Assembly: GCA_030704615.1 (NCBI GenBank)
Contig: CM060731.1
Span: 61,734,756-61,794,755, forward strand
Direction of reading: 5' to 3'
Length of the DNA: 60,000 nt
Origin: Takakia lepidozioides
Taxonomy: Eukaryota > Streptophyta > Takakiopsida > Takakiales > Takakiaceae
Numbering within the stretch: the first letter of the stretch is position 1; the number at the start of each line of letters is the position of its first letter. Below the pieces are notes generated by a model. The model saw only the letters and a list, made by a program, of their open reading frames with translations, did not search any database and was not told the DNA's origin. The translations under genes were made by a program, and so were the position numbers. Of this stretch, positions 22,441 through 32,109 are shown piece by piece.

Positions 22441-24436
22441 GCCCTCACCACATTCTCCAAGGCCTCCATACCACGCCCCTACTGTGCACACCCTGCAAGC
22501 ATCGTGTTCCACGTGATGAAAGATCGTTGAGGCATTCTGTTGAACAATTGGTGAGCATCCATGATGCTCCCACACATAACATACATGTTGACAAGGGTGT
22601 TGAGTAGAAAAATATTTGGCGTGCACTTTGGATAATGTGAGTGTGCACCTGCTTTCTAGCTTCACTTGGCCTTTCATCTTGATGCACTTATGCAAGAGAC
22701 AGACATACGTATCTGAATCTGCTGAAATGCCTCCTTGGTTTAAAGTCAGTAGAGCCTCCTCCAGTTTGTCTGCCTCACAAAGCATCTTCCCATACCCATA
22801 AGTGCCAGAAGAGGCATTGTGGACTCCCTCTCTTTATCATCTTCCAGAGTTGTGGTCATGGTTGAGGTACCTAACTTATCAACTGTGCCACTGCAACTGT
22901 TGCCTTTGGCGATGCAACCATGCACCTCTTTTGCATCTGGTAATCTGACAGACAATCACCTCGGTACAATTCCAGCTTTGATGATATCCCCATGCACCTC
23001 TTGCCCTTCTCCAGGCCGGCTGCCAGGCTTGCAGAAGCATTGCAAATGCACACAAACATGATGTTTTTCCCCCATCATTTGCTTATAGCTCTCCAAAGCC
23101 TCCATCCCACGTCCCTGCCGTGCATACCCTGCAAGCATCGCACTCCACGACACCACATCTCGTTCAGCCATAGTGTCAAACACTCCCTTTGCATCCTAGA
23201 TGCACCCACATTTTGCAAATATGTTCACCAGGGTATTGTTCAGAATGACATCTGGTACAATTCCAACTCTGAAGATGTCGCCATGGACCTCTTTCCCCTT
23301 TTCCAAAACTGCTAGGGCAGTGTTCAGATTGACATTTGGCACAATTCCAGCTTTGATGATATCCCCATGCACCTCTTGCCCTTCTCCAGGGTTGCCAGGC
23401 TTGCACAAGCATTGCAAATGCACACAAACAGGATGTGCTTCCCCCATCCTTTGCTCATAGGTCTCCAAAGCCTCCATCCCATGTCCCTGCCGTGCATACC
23501 TTGCCAGCATCGCACTCCACGACACCACATCTCGTCAGCCATAGTGTCAAACACTCCCTTTGCATCCTAGATCCTAGATCCTAGATCCCTTTACACCCAC
23601 ATTTTGCAAACATGTCCACCAGGGTATAGTTCAGAATGACATTTGGTACAATTCCAGCTCTGAAGATGTCACCATGGACCTCTTTCCCCTTTTCCAGAGC
23701 TGCCAGGGTAGTGTTCATAATGACATTTGGTACAATTCCAGCTTTGATGGTACCCAATGCACCGCTTTGCCCTTGTCCAGGGCTCAATGCACCCACATTT
23801 TGCATACATGTCCACTAGGATATGGTTCAGAATGGCATTTGGTACAATTCCAGCTTTGATGATACCCCATGCACCTCTTTGCCCTCGTCCAGGCTCGATG
23901 CACCCACATTCCGCATACATGTCCACCAGGGTATGGTTCAGACTGACATTTGGTACAATTCCAGCTCTGAAGATGTCGCCATGGACCTCTTTCCCCTTTT
24001 CCAGAGCTGCCAGGGCAGTGTTCAGAATGACGTTTGGTACAATTCCAGCTTTGATGATATCCCCAGGCACCTCTTTGCCCTTGTCCAGGGCTGCCATGCT
24101 TGCACAAGCATTGCATATGCACACAAAAGTGGCCAGGCTTCACCCCCTCCCCCATCATTGGATCGATCATAGGTCTCCAAAGCCTCCATCCCACGTCCCT
24201 GTTGTGCATACCCTGCAAGCATCGCACTCCACAACACCACATCTCGTTCAGCCATAGTGTCAAAAACTCTCTTTGCATCCTCAATGCATCCACATTTGGC
24301 ATACATATCCAGGTCAGGGCAGTGTTCAGAATGACATTTGGTGCAATTCCAGCTTTGACCGATGTCATCATGGACCTCGTTCCCCTTTTCTAGGCTTGCA
24401 CACGCATTACAAACACATACAAACGCGATGAAAGTA
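22384..24436 (-). pseudogene. PPR pseudogene block with internally repeated motifs
   Basis: It starts at high coordinates with PPR sequence fused to the Ty3 integrase (junction near 24436) and runs leftward. Motifs seen include [40 protein letters not shown] and many copies of [21 protein letters not shown]. Between 23180 and 24120 a short segment (HGDIxxAGIVPNVxLNxxLV) is reiterated with period about 100-130 bases. At 22480-22785 a PPR N-terminal leader appears: MLCEADKLEEALLTLNQGGI then SADSDTYVCLLHKCIKMKG. Numerous frameshifts; no transit peptide; not a functional gene. Confidence 0.75.
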
Positions 24437-24606
24437 GGCCACCAGTAACCTGCATGTAGTATCTTCCTGCTGGTAGTCTCTTCTCCAAAATGACCTCCTG
24501 CCACTCCTTTATGAACTTCCTCCAAAACTTTATTAACTTCATGGTGGTATAAGCATCGCTTCAGCACTCCATCTGGTCCTAGCTTATACATTCTGCTCCC
24601 TACCAT
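24022..24606 (-). pseudogene. In-frame fusion of Ty3 integrase zinc-binding region with PPR
   Basis: A 194-codon minus-strand frame. Its first ~58 residues are the H2C2 zinc-binding N-terminus of a Ty3 integrase (KRCLYHHEVNKVLEEVHKGV, GHFGEETTSRKILHAGYWWP). From there it becomes PPR ([40 protein letters not shown]). The switch lies near 24436. The core integrase DDE domain is absent. It marks the truncation point of the retroelement and is most likely non-functional. Confidence 0.75.
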
Positions 24607-24732
24607 AGTGTAAGGTAGAGCCTTGATAGCAATTCTCTTTCTCTGCTCCTTTCCATAACTTGGTGGGCACTGACCATGAACAAGGTAGTATCTGATTGGC
24701 CACTGCCAATCTAACCAGTCATCTGCACTTCC

Positions 24733-25731
24733 CTACACCTCCACTGCAAATAGACTCGCATCTGGTAATTGATCATATACTCCCGTGGCTGGTTCTCCTG
24801 TTGATAACCGTGACAAGTGATCCGCCACAAGATGCAGCCTCCCAGGCTTGTAAACAACCTCGAACTCAAACTCGTGCAAGATTATCAACCATCTTGCTAT
24901 TCTTCCGCTTATCAGAGGTTTGTTTACCAGGTATATCAGAGCCTGGTGATCCACATAGAACATAAACTTCTTGCCCAACAGGTAATGCCTGAATTTCTTC
25001 ACTGCATAGATCATTGTTAATGCTTCTCTTTCCGTTGTGCTATACTTTCTTTCGGCATTATTCATCAATCGGCTAGCATAGTACACAAGTGAATCTATCC
25101 TTCCTGTAACATTTTGGGCTAACACTGCTCCTAGTGCTTCTCCAGAAGCATCACAGTGAACATGAAATATTTCCTGCCAGTGAGGATTAATCAGCACAGG
25201 TGTAGTTGTTACTAACAATGTAAGTTCCTCAAAAGCCTGTTGACATTCAAGTGTCCATGCAAACACTGCATCTTTCTTCAGAAGTTTGCTCAATGGTGCT
25301 GCTATCTGTGCATACCGTCTGACAAATCTTCTGTAATAGCTGGTTTGTCCAAGGAATCTCCTTAGACTCTTAACATTCACTGGTGGTGGAGAGGCTTTAA
25401 TGGCCTCTGTTTTCCTGGGATCCACAAGAAGTCCCCTCTTACACACAATGTGTCCCAGAAGCACCCCTGAGTTCACACAGAAAGTACACTTCTCTGGATT
25501 CAGGCCTAGACCTCTCATCCTGCATCTGGCCAGACATAACTCCAATTTATGCAAGTGCTCATTCTTAGAGCTGTACACACTGAAATCATCCAAGAACACT
25601 TGCATGAAATCATCCAGATACTCATGAAAAGATTCACTTATCACTCTCTGAAAGGTTGCTGGTGCATTACAAAGTCCAAAGGGCATGACTTTGTATGCAT
25701 AAGCACCCCAGTCTGTGATGAAAGCTGTCTT
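24733..25731 (-). pseudogene. Ty3 RT C-terminal half and RNase H
   Basis: From KVMPFGLCNAPATFQRVISE the open frame (start Met at 25686) runs 317 codons. RT: the catalytic FLDD (VFLDDFSVYSS), then LNPEKCTFCVNSGVLLGHI. Connection: FLGQTSYYRRFVRRYAQIAA and PLSKLLKKD. RNase H: HVHCDASGEALGAVL, YYASRLMNNAERKYSTTERE and FYVDHQALIYLV. The frame stops at VEV with TAG (near 24733), but the same frame continues as GSADDWLDWQWPIRYYLVHG into integrase, so this stop is internal to the ancestral polyprotein. A TGA at 25732-25734 separates this part from the upstream RT. Confidence 0.85.
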
Positions 25732-26628
25732 TCATTGGTCTTCTTCTGCCACTTGCACTTGATTATAACCACAAAAGCCATCCATGAATGAGTACATCTC
25801 ATGGCCTGCCACAGTGTCCAATACTGCTTCTGTGAATGGCAAAGGGAAATGATCTTTCTTCGTACAAGCATTCAGCTTCTTGTAGTTCACACAAACTCTT
25901 AGTTTACCATTCTTCTTGGGAACTATTACAATGGGTGACAACCAAGTTGTATACTCTATTGGGTATATAAACTTAGCCTCAGCCAACTTCTTGATCTCTT
26001 CTCCAACCTTCTGTGCATAGTTGGGATTCATTCTGTACCTTGCATGCTTGATTGGTACTGACCCTGGTTCCAGTTCAATCTTATGCTGACAGATTTCAGG
26101 TGGTATCCCTTTTAGATCCTTATAGCTCTAAGCAAATACATCTCTGTATTTGATGAACAAACTCTTAGCTTCTTCAAAGAATTCTGGCTCCAAATCAGCT
26201 CCTACCTTCACCATCCTCGGTTCCTCTTTAGTTCCCACATTCACTTCCCTCACCTGCTCATCAGCTGTGATTGTCCAACCAGTCACCACTTCATCCTGTA
26301 AACTCACAGTGGCTAGTTCCTCTAGGATTTCCATTTCTCCTTCTCTTTCTTCATAGAAATGTGATGGGTAACTGCTGGTTTCCTCTTCAATTGGTGTTGC
26401 TGACACTACACCACAACAGATACCCCTTAAACAACTTAGGCCTTCCAGCCGCATCTCTGCAACCTGCTCCCACTCTGGGTGTGCAGCAAACAGGGTAGCT
26501 TCCTGCTCCTCATCCAGTCCTCCTCTCCAGTCATACTCTCTGACCCCTCGAGGTCTTCTCGTAGCAGGTAATCTACTAGATTTCTTTGTGGTAATTTGTA
26601 TCTCGTGCATCCCATTATGCACGGTCAT
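25732..26628 (-). pseudogene. Ty3 pol: region before RT and RT fingers
   Basis: Two open parts in one frame. 26128-26628: IQITTKKSSRLPATRRPRGV ... ADLEPEFFEEAKSLFIKYRD then VFA, ended by TAG and continued by SYKDLKGIPPEICQHKIELE. 25732-26031: EIKKLAEAKFIYPIEYTTWL, SPIVIVPKKNGKLRVCVNYK, the motif-A aspartate in YSFMDGFCGYNQ, and EEDQ followed by TGA. In relatives the VFA-SYKDL site is a tryptophan codon, so that TAG is one G-to-A step away. Otherwise well preserved. Confidence 0.8.
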
Positions 26629-26641
26629 GGAATACCCTGGC

Positions 26642-26959
26642 CTATTTCAGCCACGGACGTCCCAATAATAAGGAGTAAGCCTCCATGACTTCATCCATCT
26701 TTAACACAGTTACTGTGATCGTAAAGATCATCTTCTGTATTTGTATCTTAACTCCTCTTATTAATCCCAATGGCTGTACACTTCTTTGATCTGCCATTGT
26801 TACTGTAAATGGGGCTGGTTTCATGTTACTTAGACCAAGCTTCTTCCTTAATTGGTCTGTCATGATATTTACTCCGGAGCCTCCATCTATCAGTACATCA
26901 GTTAGTTCTGTGCTTCCAATTCTCAATTGGATTACTGGCATAGAATCATCAAAGTCCAT
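26642..26959 (-). pseudogene. Ty3 aspartic protease
   Basis: A 106-codon frame with the retropepsin catalytic site VLIDGGSGVNIM (the usual D-[ST]-G reads D-G-G/S-G here). It continues with PFTVTMADQRSVQPLG and ends at SLLLGRPWLK with TAG. The next pol segment is in another frame, so there is a stop and also a small frameshift around 26630-26644. Confidence 0.75.
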
Positions 26960-26968
26960 GACTGTTTC

Positions 26969-29452
26969 TCACCCTTCCGGCTTCACATTATAACTGGTCA
27001 CCTTGCTGTTCAGGTCTGTGTTTTCTGTCTCTTGGGCAATTCGATTGATTGCTTGATACAGCATGTGTCTACAATAAGGTGCCACAGCCAATAGCTGTCC
27101 AATGGTAATCTCCGCTTTGGTCTGGCATATTACTTCAGCCAAAGTCCCTTCATTACTTTGCATGTCTGCAGCTTCTTTCTTCCTTTCATCCTCACTCACT
27201 TCTTCTTCTCCATCAGAATCAGAGGAATCTGCCACAGGAATATCAGTACTCTTCTGCATTTCCCTTATGGTATCTGCCACTTCCTTGTGCAGTTCCTTCT
27301 CATCTCTCCAAGCCTCATCATCTTCAGGCATATCACTGCTACCTTCATTATCATCATCTTCCTCAACTACTAGAGTTATTAGTTTGGCTTTGCTTCTTGT
27401 TACTATCATTGTACTTACTTCTGGTACAACACATAGCCTAACCATGTGAGCTGCCACTACTGGGTCCTCATTCACAGGAGCTCTCATCTCATTCTGGTGT
27501 CTAATCCAGAATGAACAGGCTGCCTTGCGATGTCCTGGCTGATTACAATAGTAACATAGTTCTTCACCATTGGGTCCTCGCCCTTGGTCTGCTCTTGGAT
27601 TATTTCTGAAATCCTGATTCCCGGGCTAGTAATTCCCCCTTGGATTACCCTGATAGTTGCCTCTAGAATTTCCTTGGTAATTCCCTCTTGAATTACCTCT
27701 CCCTTCCATGCCATTGTTATAACCACCAGACCTACCATAGTGGTCCTGATCATTGTTTCTTCTTGGCTTGGGCTGCACCTGATGCACCCTTACTTGCCTA
27801 GGTTCTCTTGCAACTGTCCTTCTGTTGTAGTAACAATTCTCAGTAGAATGGTTATCCATTTTACAGATAGTACAGTGTTTCTCCTTCATGTGGCATTCTA
27901 TGGTGGTATGGCCTTCATTCTGGCACTTTGCACACCATACACCCTTCCTCCAATGTGTTGCAGCCTCTGTGGCATACTTCTTCAAGATTTCTTCTAATCT
28001 TTTCTCATAGTTATCCCTCTTCAACTTCTCCTTTCTCTTACTCTTCCTTTTTAGTTCTTGCTCTTCTTCTTCATCTGACTCATCCTCAGAGTCCTCATCA
28101 TCCGTTTTCTCTCTCCTGAGCATTCCCAATTGCTCAATTCTGTTTGCAGTTTCAAATGCCTCCTCCACTGTATTATGGGGTAACATATTCACTTTCTTCT
28201 GCAGCTCTGGCCTTAGTCCACTCACAAACCAAGTCTTCTGTAAACCTGGTGCTGGTACAGCAGCCAGCTTTTTCATCATTAATTCCATCTTTTCCATATA
28301 CTCCTCAACAGTTTCATGCTTCTTTTGCTTTAACTGTTGTAAACTTCCATACACTTCATCCTCAGTTTTACTTGTCCTGAACCTATTTCGGAATGCTGTA
28401 TTCAAGCCATTCCAGGTTAGGAAATGATTATCAGGGAATCTTGCATACCATTCACTTGCTTTCTTGATAAGTGAACAAGGAAACAATCTCATCTTGGCAT
28501 CATCGCCATTCTCATTGTTCACTATACACATGTGCTCAAATTGGCTAATGTGTACATCGGGATCCCCTTTTCCTGAATATATTGGAAAATGTGGTTTTGC
28601 CCGTGTTGGTTGTAACGCCATCTGTGGCCCTACCTTCTGCCCACTGAGAGGTGCGGGCACCCTTGCTGGTGCTGGTCCTTCAGGACCTGTTGTTGTTGTG
28701 GTGGATCTTCCACCAAGTGGTGGCCCTTGAGCACTCCTTGCTACTGGCCCCACGATATTCACAGTATTCCTAGCTCCAGTTGCACTACTTCCCACACTCC
28801 CTGTCCCCCCAGAGCCAGATCCAGGCAGCCCGCCTGATCCCCCTGAGCCGACACCTTCGTTGGCCTGTGATCCAAGTTCTCCACTTGATCCAGGTCCAAC
28901 GGGTTGGGATGTCCTGGTTGTAGTCTCAACCTCAGCTGTTGGGTCTACTTCTTCATACTCTTCCTCTTCCAATTTCTTCTCTCTATTTTCATCCTCCAAG
29001 TTCTGCCCTTGGGTTTCTTCTTCACTCATGTAACTCAACTGCAATGGTGTTGGAGAGTCTGAACTCTCCGTTGGCTCTGCCACATCCTCTCCTCCTTCTT
29101 CACCTTCCGCCTCAGAAACTGGAGTTCCTGCTTTTGGTGTTCCATGCCAACTCTTATCAAAGATTTCTGTCAAATCTTTTATCCAGGGATGTACCTCAGA
29201 TCTTTCACCTCGTGATTGATCTTCTTCCCGTACCAATTCCCTTAATCTTTCTTGCAAAGAAAAAGAAGGAGTGGCATCCAACTCTAGTTCTTCCGGTATG
29301 GGTGATATACTCTCTGATCTTAATGGTGTGAGAGGTCCAGATGATTCCCCTATGTCTATTCCTCTCTCCCAAAGATATGGATAATTAGCTTTCAGATAGC
29401 TTTCTCTTTTTGCTGAATATCTCTGGCGTCTAGCTTCTCTTTCATCATTCAT
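26969..29452 (-). pseudogene. Ty3 gag with three CCHC zinc knuckles
   Basis: The main open frame, 27626-29452, has 608 codons. It has an acidic Ser/Gly-rich N-terminal third, then the capsid-like retrotransposon gag domain (PIYSGKGDPDVHISQFEH ... LIKKASEWYARFPDNHFLTW ... ETVEEYMEKMELMMKKLA). A Lys/Glu coiled stretch follows, then two knuckles: CAKCQNEGHTTIEC and CTICKMDNHSTENC. A TAG at 27626-27628 stops it. In the same frame a third knuckle follows (CYYCNQPGHRKAAC), then an acidic spacer (26969-27487) ending in TGA before the protease. The start Met at 29452 overlaps the upstream frame by 8 bases. Confidence 0.85.
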
Positions 29453-29999
29453 GTCCCATGTCTTTCATTTCTTTTAATGTGGCAATAACCAAAACTCTCT
29501 TCTGTAATATCTCTTGTATATGCCTGGGTTTCTTTCAAGCTTCAATGCACCCTTGGCTATACTTGAAGTCTCTGTTACCATATAACCCATATGGCAAACA
29601 AGTCTGGAAAGCTGTTGCTCTTCCTCTACAGGCCACCTGATAAATCTTTATCACTCCTTTCTCCAGACCCCACTCAGGATCAGCATCATGCACTCTCTTA
29701 AGAATGTTTTCTTTACAACCGTCTGGCAATTCCAAGAACCTCTGAAAGAATCGTTTGGACAATCTTTCCTTCTCAGTTTCACAAGGAATTTGATTCACAT
29801 CAAATTCTTTAATTCTCCTACCACCATGATCCCACCAGATGCCTGTCACATCTGCTTGTTCATGACCCAGTTCCCCAGTATGGTCGCCAAATGTCGCGCG
29901 GCTTTTACTCACCCATCCCTTCGCTATCCGAGGCGGAAACTCCAAGATAGAAGAGTTGGAAATCTCTAAGCACTCAGCCCGCTCAGAACAATCAGTCAT
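29445..29999 (-). other. Open frame upstream of gag, spanning the LTR edge and PBS
   Basis: A 154-codon minus-strand frame from 29999 ends at a TGA (29535-29537). Read on past it, the same frame continues (KKPRHIQEILQKRVLVIATL) to a TGA at 29445-29447, overlapping the gag start by 8 bases. The first ~35 codons lie in the LTR and the frame crosses the PBS, with no Met after it. The product (e.g. VTGIWWDHGGRRIKEFDVNQ, LSKRFFQRFLELPDGCKEN) matches nothing I know. Some Tat-lineage elements (Ogre) carry an extra ORF before gag, so a coding role is possible. It may also be leader sequence that happens to stay open. Confidence 0.4.
29871..29891 (-). promoter_or_regulatory. Primer-binding site of the Ty3 element
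   Basis: Directly after the LTR end (...CGCGCGACA) the minus strand reads TTTGGCGACCATACTGGGG. This is the position and style of the TTGGCGCC...GGGG primer-binding sites of Athila/Tat elements. The cognate tRNA is not determined. Confidence 0.6.
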
Positions 30000-31990
30000 G
30001 ACCTACAGCTAGTGTATCATGGGGGTGTTTCCTATTTGTTTTCCTTCCCGCATTCATGTTAGCTAGTTACCTTATTGTTGGTAATTAAGTATCAGTTTGC
30101 TTCAGCAATTTATCGGATTCCATCAACTCATCCATTCATTCCACAGCTTCACTCACATCTCTCTACACAGTGTGAGTATGAAGTATGTATCAGATTAATA
30201 TCTATCAAGTATCAGGCTGAAGCCATGGTATCTCTATTCTGCTCTACATTACAACTCTACTTCTTGCATTCAGCAAGTATCAACAGATCGTTCTCCTCCT
30301 ACTCCATGCTCTCCTTCTTTCTGCTCAGAGATGCGCTCTCCGCCTAGTTCTGATTTCCCCAAGTGATGTCCGAAGTCCCCCCAAGAAGTGCCCCCCCACT
30401 CCTTCCAGCAGTGATTCCCCAAGAAGTGATCCAAGAATTGATCCTTTTCCAGTCCTTGCTCCTGGCTTTGTCTTCCTACCCGTTGTTCTAACCGTTTCCC
30501 TCACTAACCGTCATCCGTGAACTAACATGTTCCATTCGCAGGTGTTGTTCCCCACAGTCGTTCCCTGTCCTGCTATCCGTTCCCTATGGTCGTGACAGCT
30601 GTCAAGCTGTGACTGGCTGTGTGAAACTGTGACCGGCTATGACCGGCTGTGTCGGGCTGTGACTGGCTGTGCGACTGTGTTGGGCTGTGATGGGTTGTGA
30701 CTGGCTGTGTGGTTTTTGTGGCTGTGTCAGGCTGTGTCGGTTGTGCGAAGCTGTGACGGGTTGTGTTGGCTGTGACGGGCTGTGTAACCCCCCCCCCTAA
30801 AGTGCGCTGCTGTCACCCCTAAGGCTCCTGTTGGTCTCAGTCTGTGCAAAAATTAAGGGTACCCCACAGATCCCGTAAAAGTGTCTAAGTCCCAGACAGT
30901 CCTCTAACAGTCACTGAGCAGCGCGTTGGGGGCAATTAATGCAGTGCAAACTCAAGGTCCAATATACAAGAACCTACCTAACAAGATAGCAAGAATAATC
31001 ATGCAAGACACAGACTGACTGCACACTTGTTTTCCTGCAGAACTACCTTCGTATCCTATTTTACTCTCTAAGGCAACTCTAATTAGAGTGTTTGAATCAT
31101 CTATCCTGTCAATACAATGGGTCTCAGCCAAGGGAATTCCTTAAATGTTGCCTCTCTGCTGAGTACTACCCCAGCCTGGCTTCCTTCTATGTCTTCCTAG
31201 AAATGGCCGTCTAACCCCTCTTAGTCTGCGAACTACCTCCCTTGTCCTCCTAGCTACTGCATCCCCCGTTCTCGCCGCCCTAGCAGTACTCTCTTCCTCT
31301 CCAAAATCGCAGCAGCTCTCTCCCGCACTCTGTCTCTCTCCTTGCTCTCTCTCCTATCTCCTGCTCTCAATCCTATCCAAATTGTGTCAAGTGATCCTTC
31401 TCCTTCTGCTGCGGGTTGCCTATCCCCTCCGTCAGCCTTGCGTCCTCTGCCCTCATCTCCTCATGAGTGCCTGCAGATTCCTCCTCACATCCTGTGATGA
31501 TGGCAGGGCGAGTCGCTTCCCAAGAAAGTACTCGCCCTAATACAACAGTCCGTGCTTCGTTGTGACTTGGGCCCTCGTAACCCCGGACAAGGTCGTAGCT
31601 GGAGTTGGGCTCGTAGGAAGCTTTGCCCGTAGTGCCTGCTGAGCTTGTAGCCTCCTTGTAACTCATTGCCCGATTGCAGCTCGTAGCTACTCATCATTTT
31701 GCCCGTGCTGGACCCCCCTGATGAGGCATCCGGCTTTGGTTCTGCCGAGCTCCTCGATGTCTCCCTCCCTCCCTCCTGCACCACTGCAGAGGGTCAATTT
31801 TCTGGTTTAACAGTCCTGCTTTTGAATATTGAAAAGCTTCAACTTATCACACAGGTAAAAGACACTCTCTTTGGAATTTTCGTATCTAGCGATCGTCATC
31901 GAACTCTGTCAATAGGATTTAATTAGAAAACCACGTAGTGCTACAAGGTTTCACCAATCTCCGAGGTCAGGGCCCAAAAGTGTGAGAGAA
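29892..31990 (-). repeat. 5' LTR of the Ty3 element (outer edge approximate)
   Basis: The inner edge is defined by the CA just before the primer-binding site at 29892. The LTR extends about 2 kb to somewhere near 31990, where PPR sequence starts at 32110. It contains a GC-rich minisatellite of about 10-base 'ggctgtgact' words (30595-30785), a C run near 30787, and pyrimidine-rich stretches. Without the second LTR I cannot fix its outer boundary. Confidence 0.55.
30595..30785. repeat. Minisatellite of 'ggctgtgact' words within the LTR
   Basis: About 17 degenerate copies of a 9-11 base unit (gctgtgactg, gctgtgtcgg, gctgtgatgg) in tandem. Confidence 0.85.
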
Positions 31991-32109
31991 TTATAAGATA
32001 ATCTGTAGCTGTTCAGTACAAATGATACGCAAGAGAAGCTTCATGCTTGCAACATTTGTCTCTACATTGAAATCGGGGAGGAAGAAAGATGGAGTCGTAT
32101 GTGTAGTTG

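Larger units (their letters stand above)
24437..31990 (-). mobile_element. Truncated Ty3 (Metaviridae) LTR retrotransposon, Athila/Tat-like
   Basis: Order on the minus strand: LTR (about 31990-29892), primer-binding site (29891 downwards), leader frame, gag, protease, RT, RNase H and the start of integrase, then abrupt truncation at 24436. The RT-RNase H motifs (FLDDFSVYSS, LGHIVCKRGL, FLGQTSYYRRF) and the TTTGGCGACC...GGGG binding site resemble the Athila/Tat side of plant Ty3 elements. At least six in-frame stop codons or breaks disrupt the polyprotein. The 3' LTR and catalytic integrase are missing. The outer LTR edge is inferred, not seen as a clear TG/CA boundary. Confidence 0.85.

Noticed and set aside
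23757-24257. Long plus-strand open frames antisense to the PPR blocks (MH...FGIHVHQG...type repeats)
   Set aside because: They are shadow frames of the minus-strand PPR motifs: 'MYAKCG' read backwards yields 'PTFGIHVH' and similar words at every PPR copy.
28464-29331. Plus-strand frames opposite gag
   Set aside because: Antisense to a clearly coding gag frame, with low-complexity Ser/Pro/Leu composition and no domain.
30595-30785. CRISPR-like array
   Set aside because: Units are 9-11 bases, degenerate and contiguous with no spacers, in a plant nuclear LTR; it is a minisatellite.
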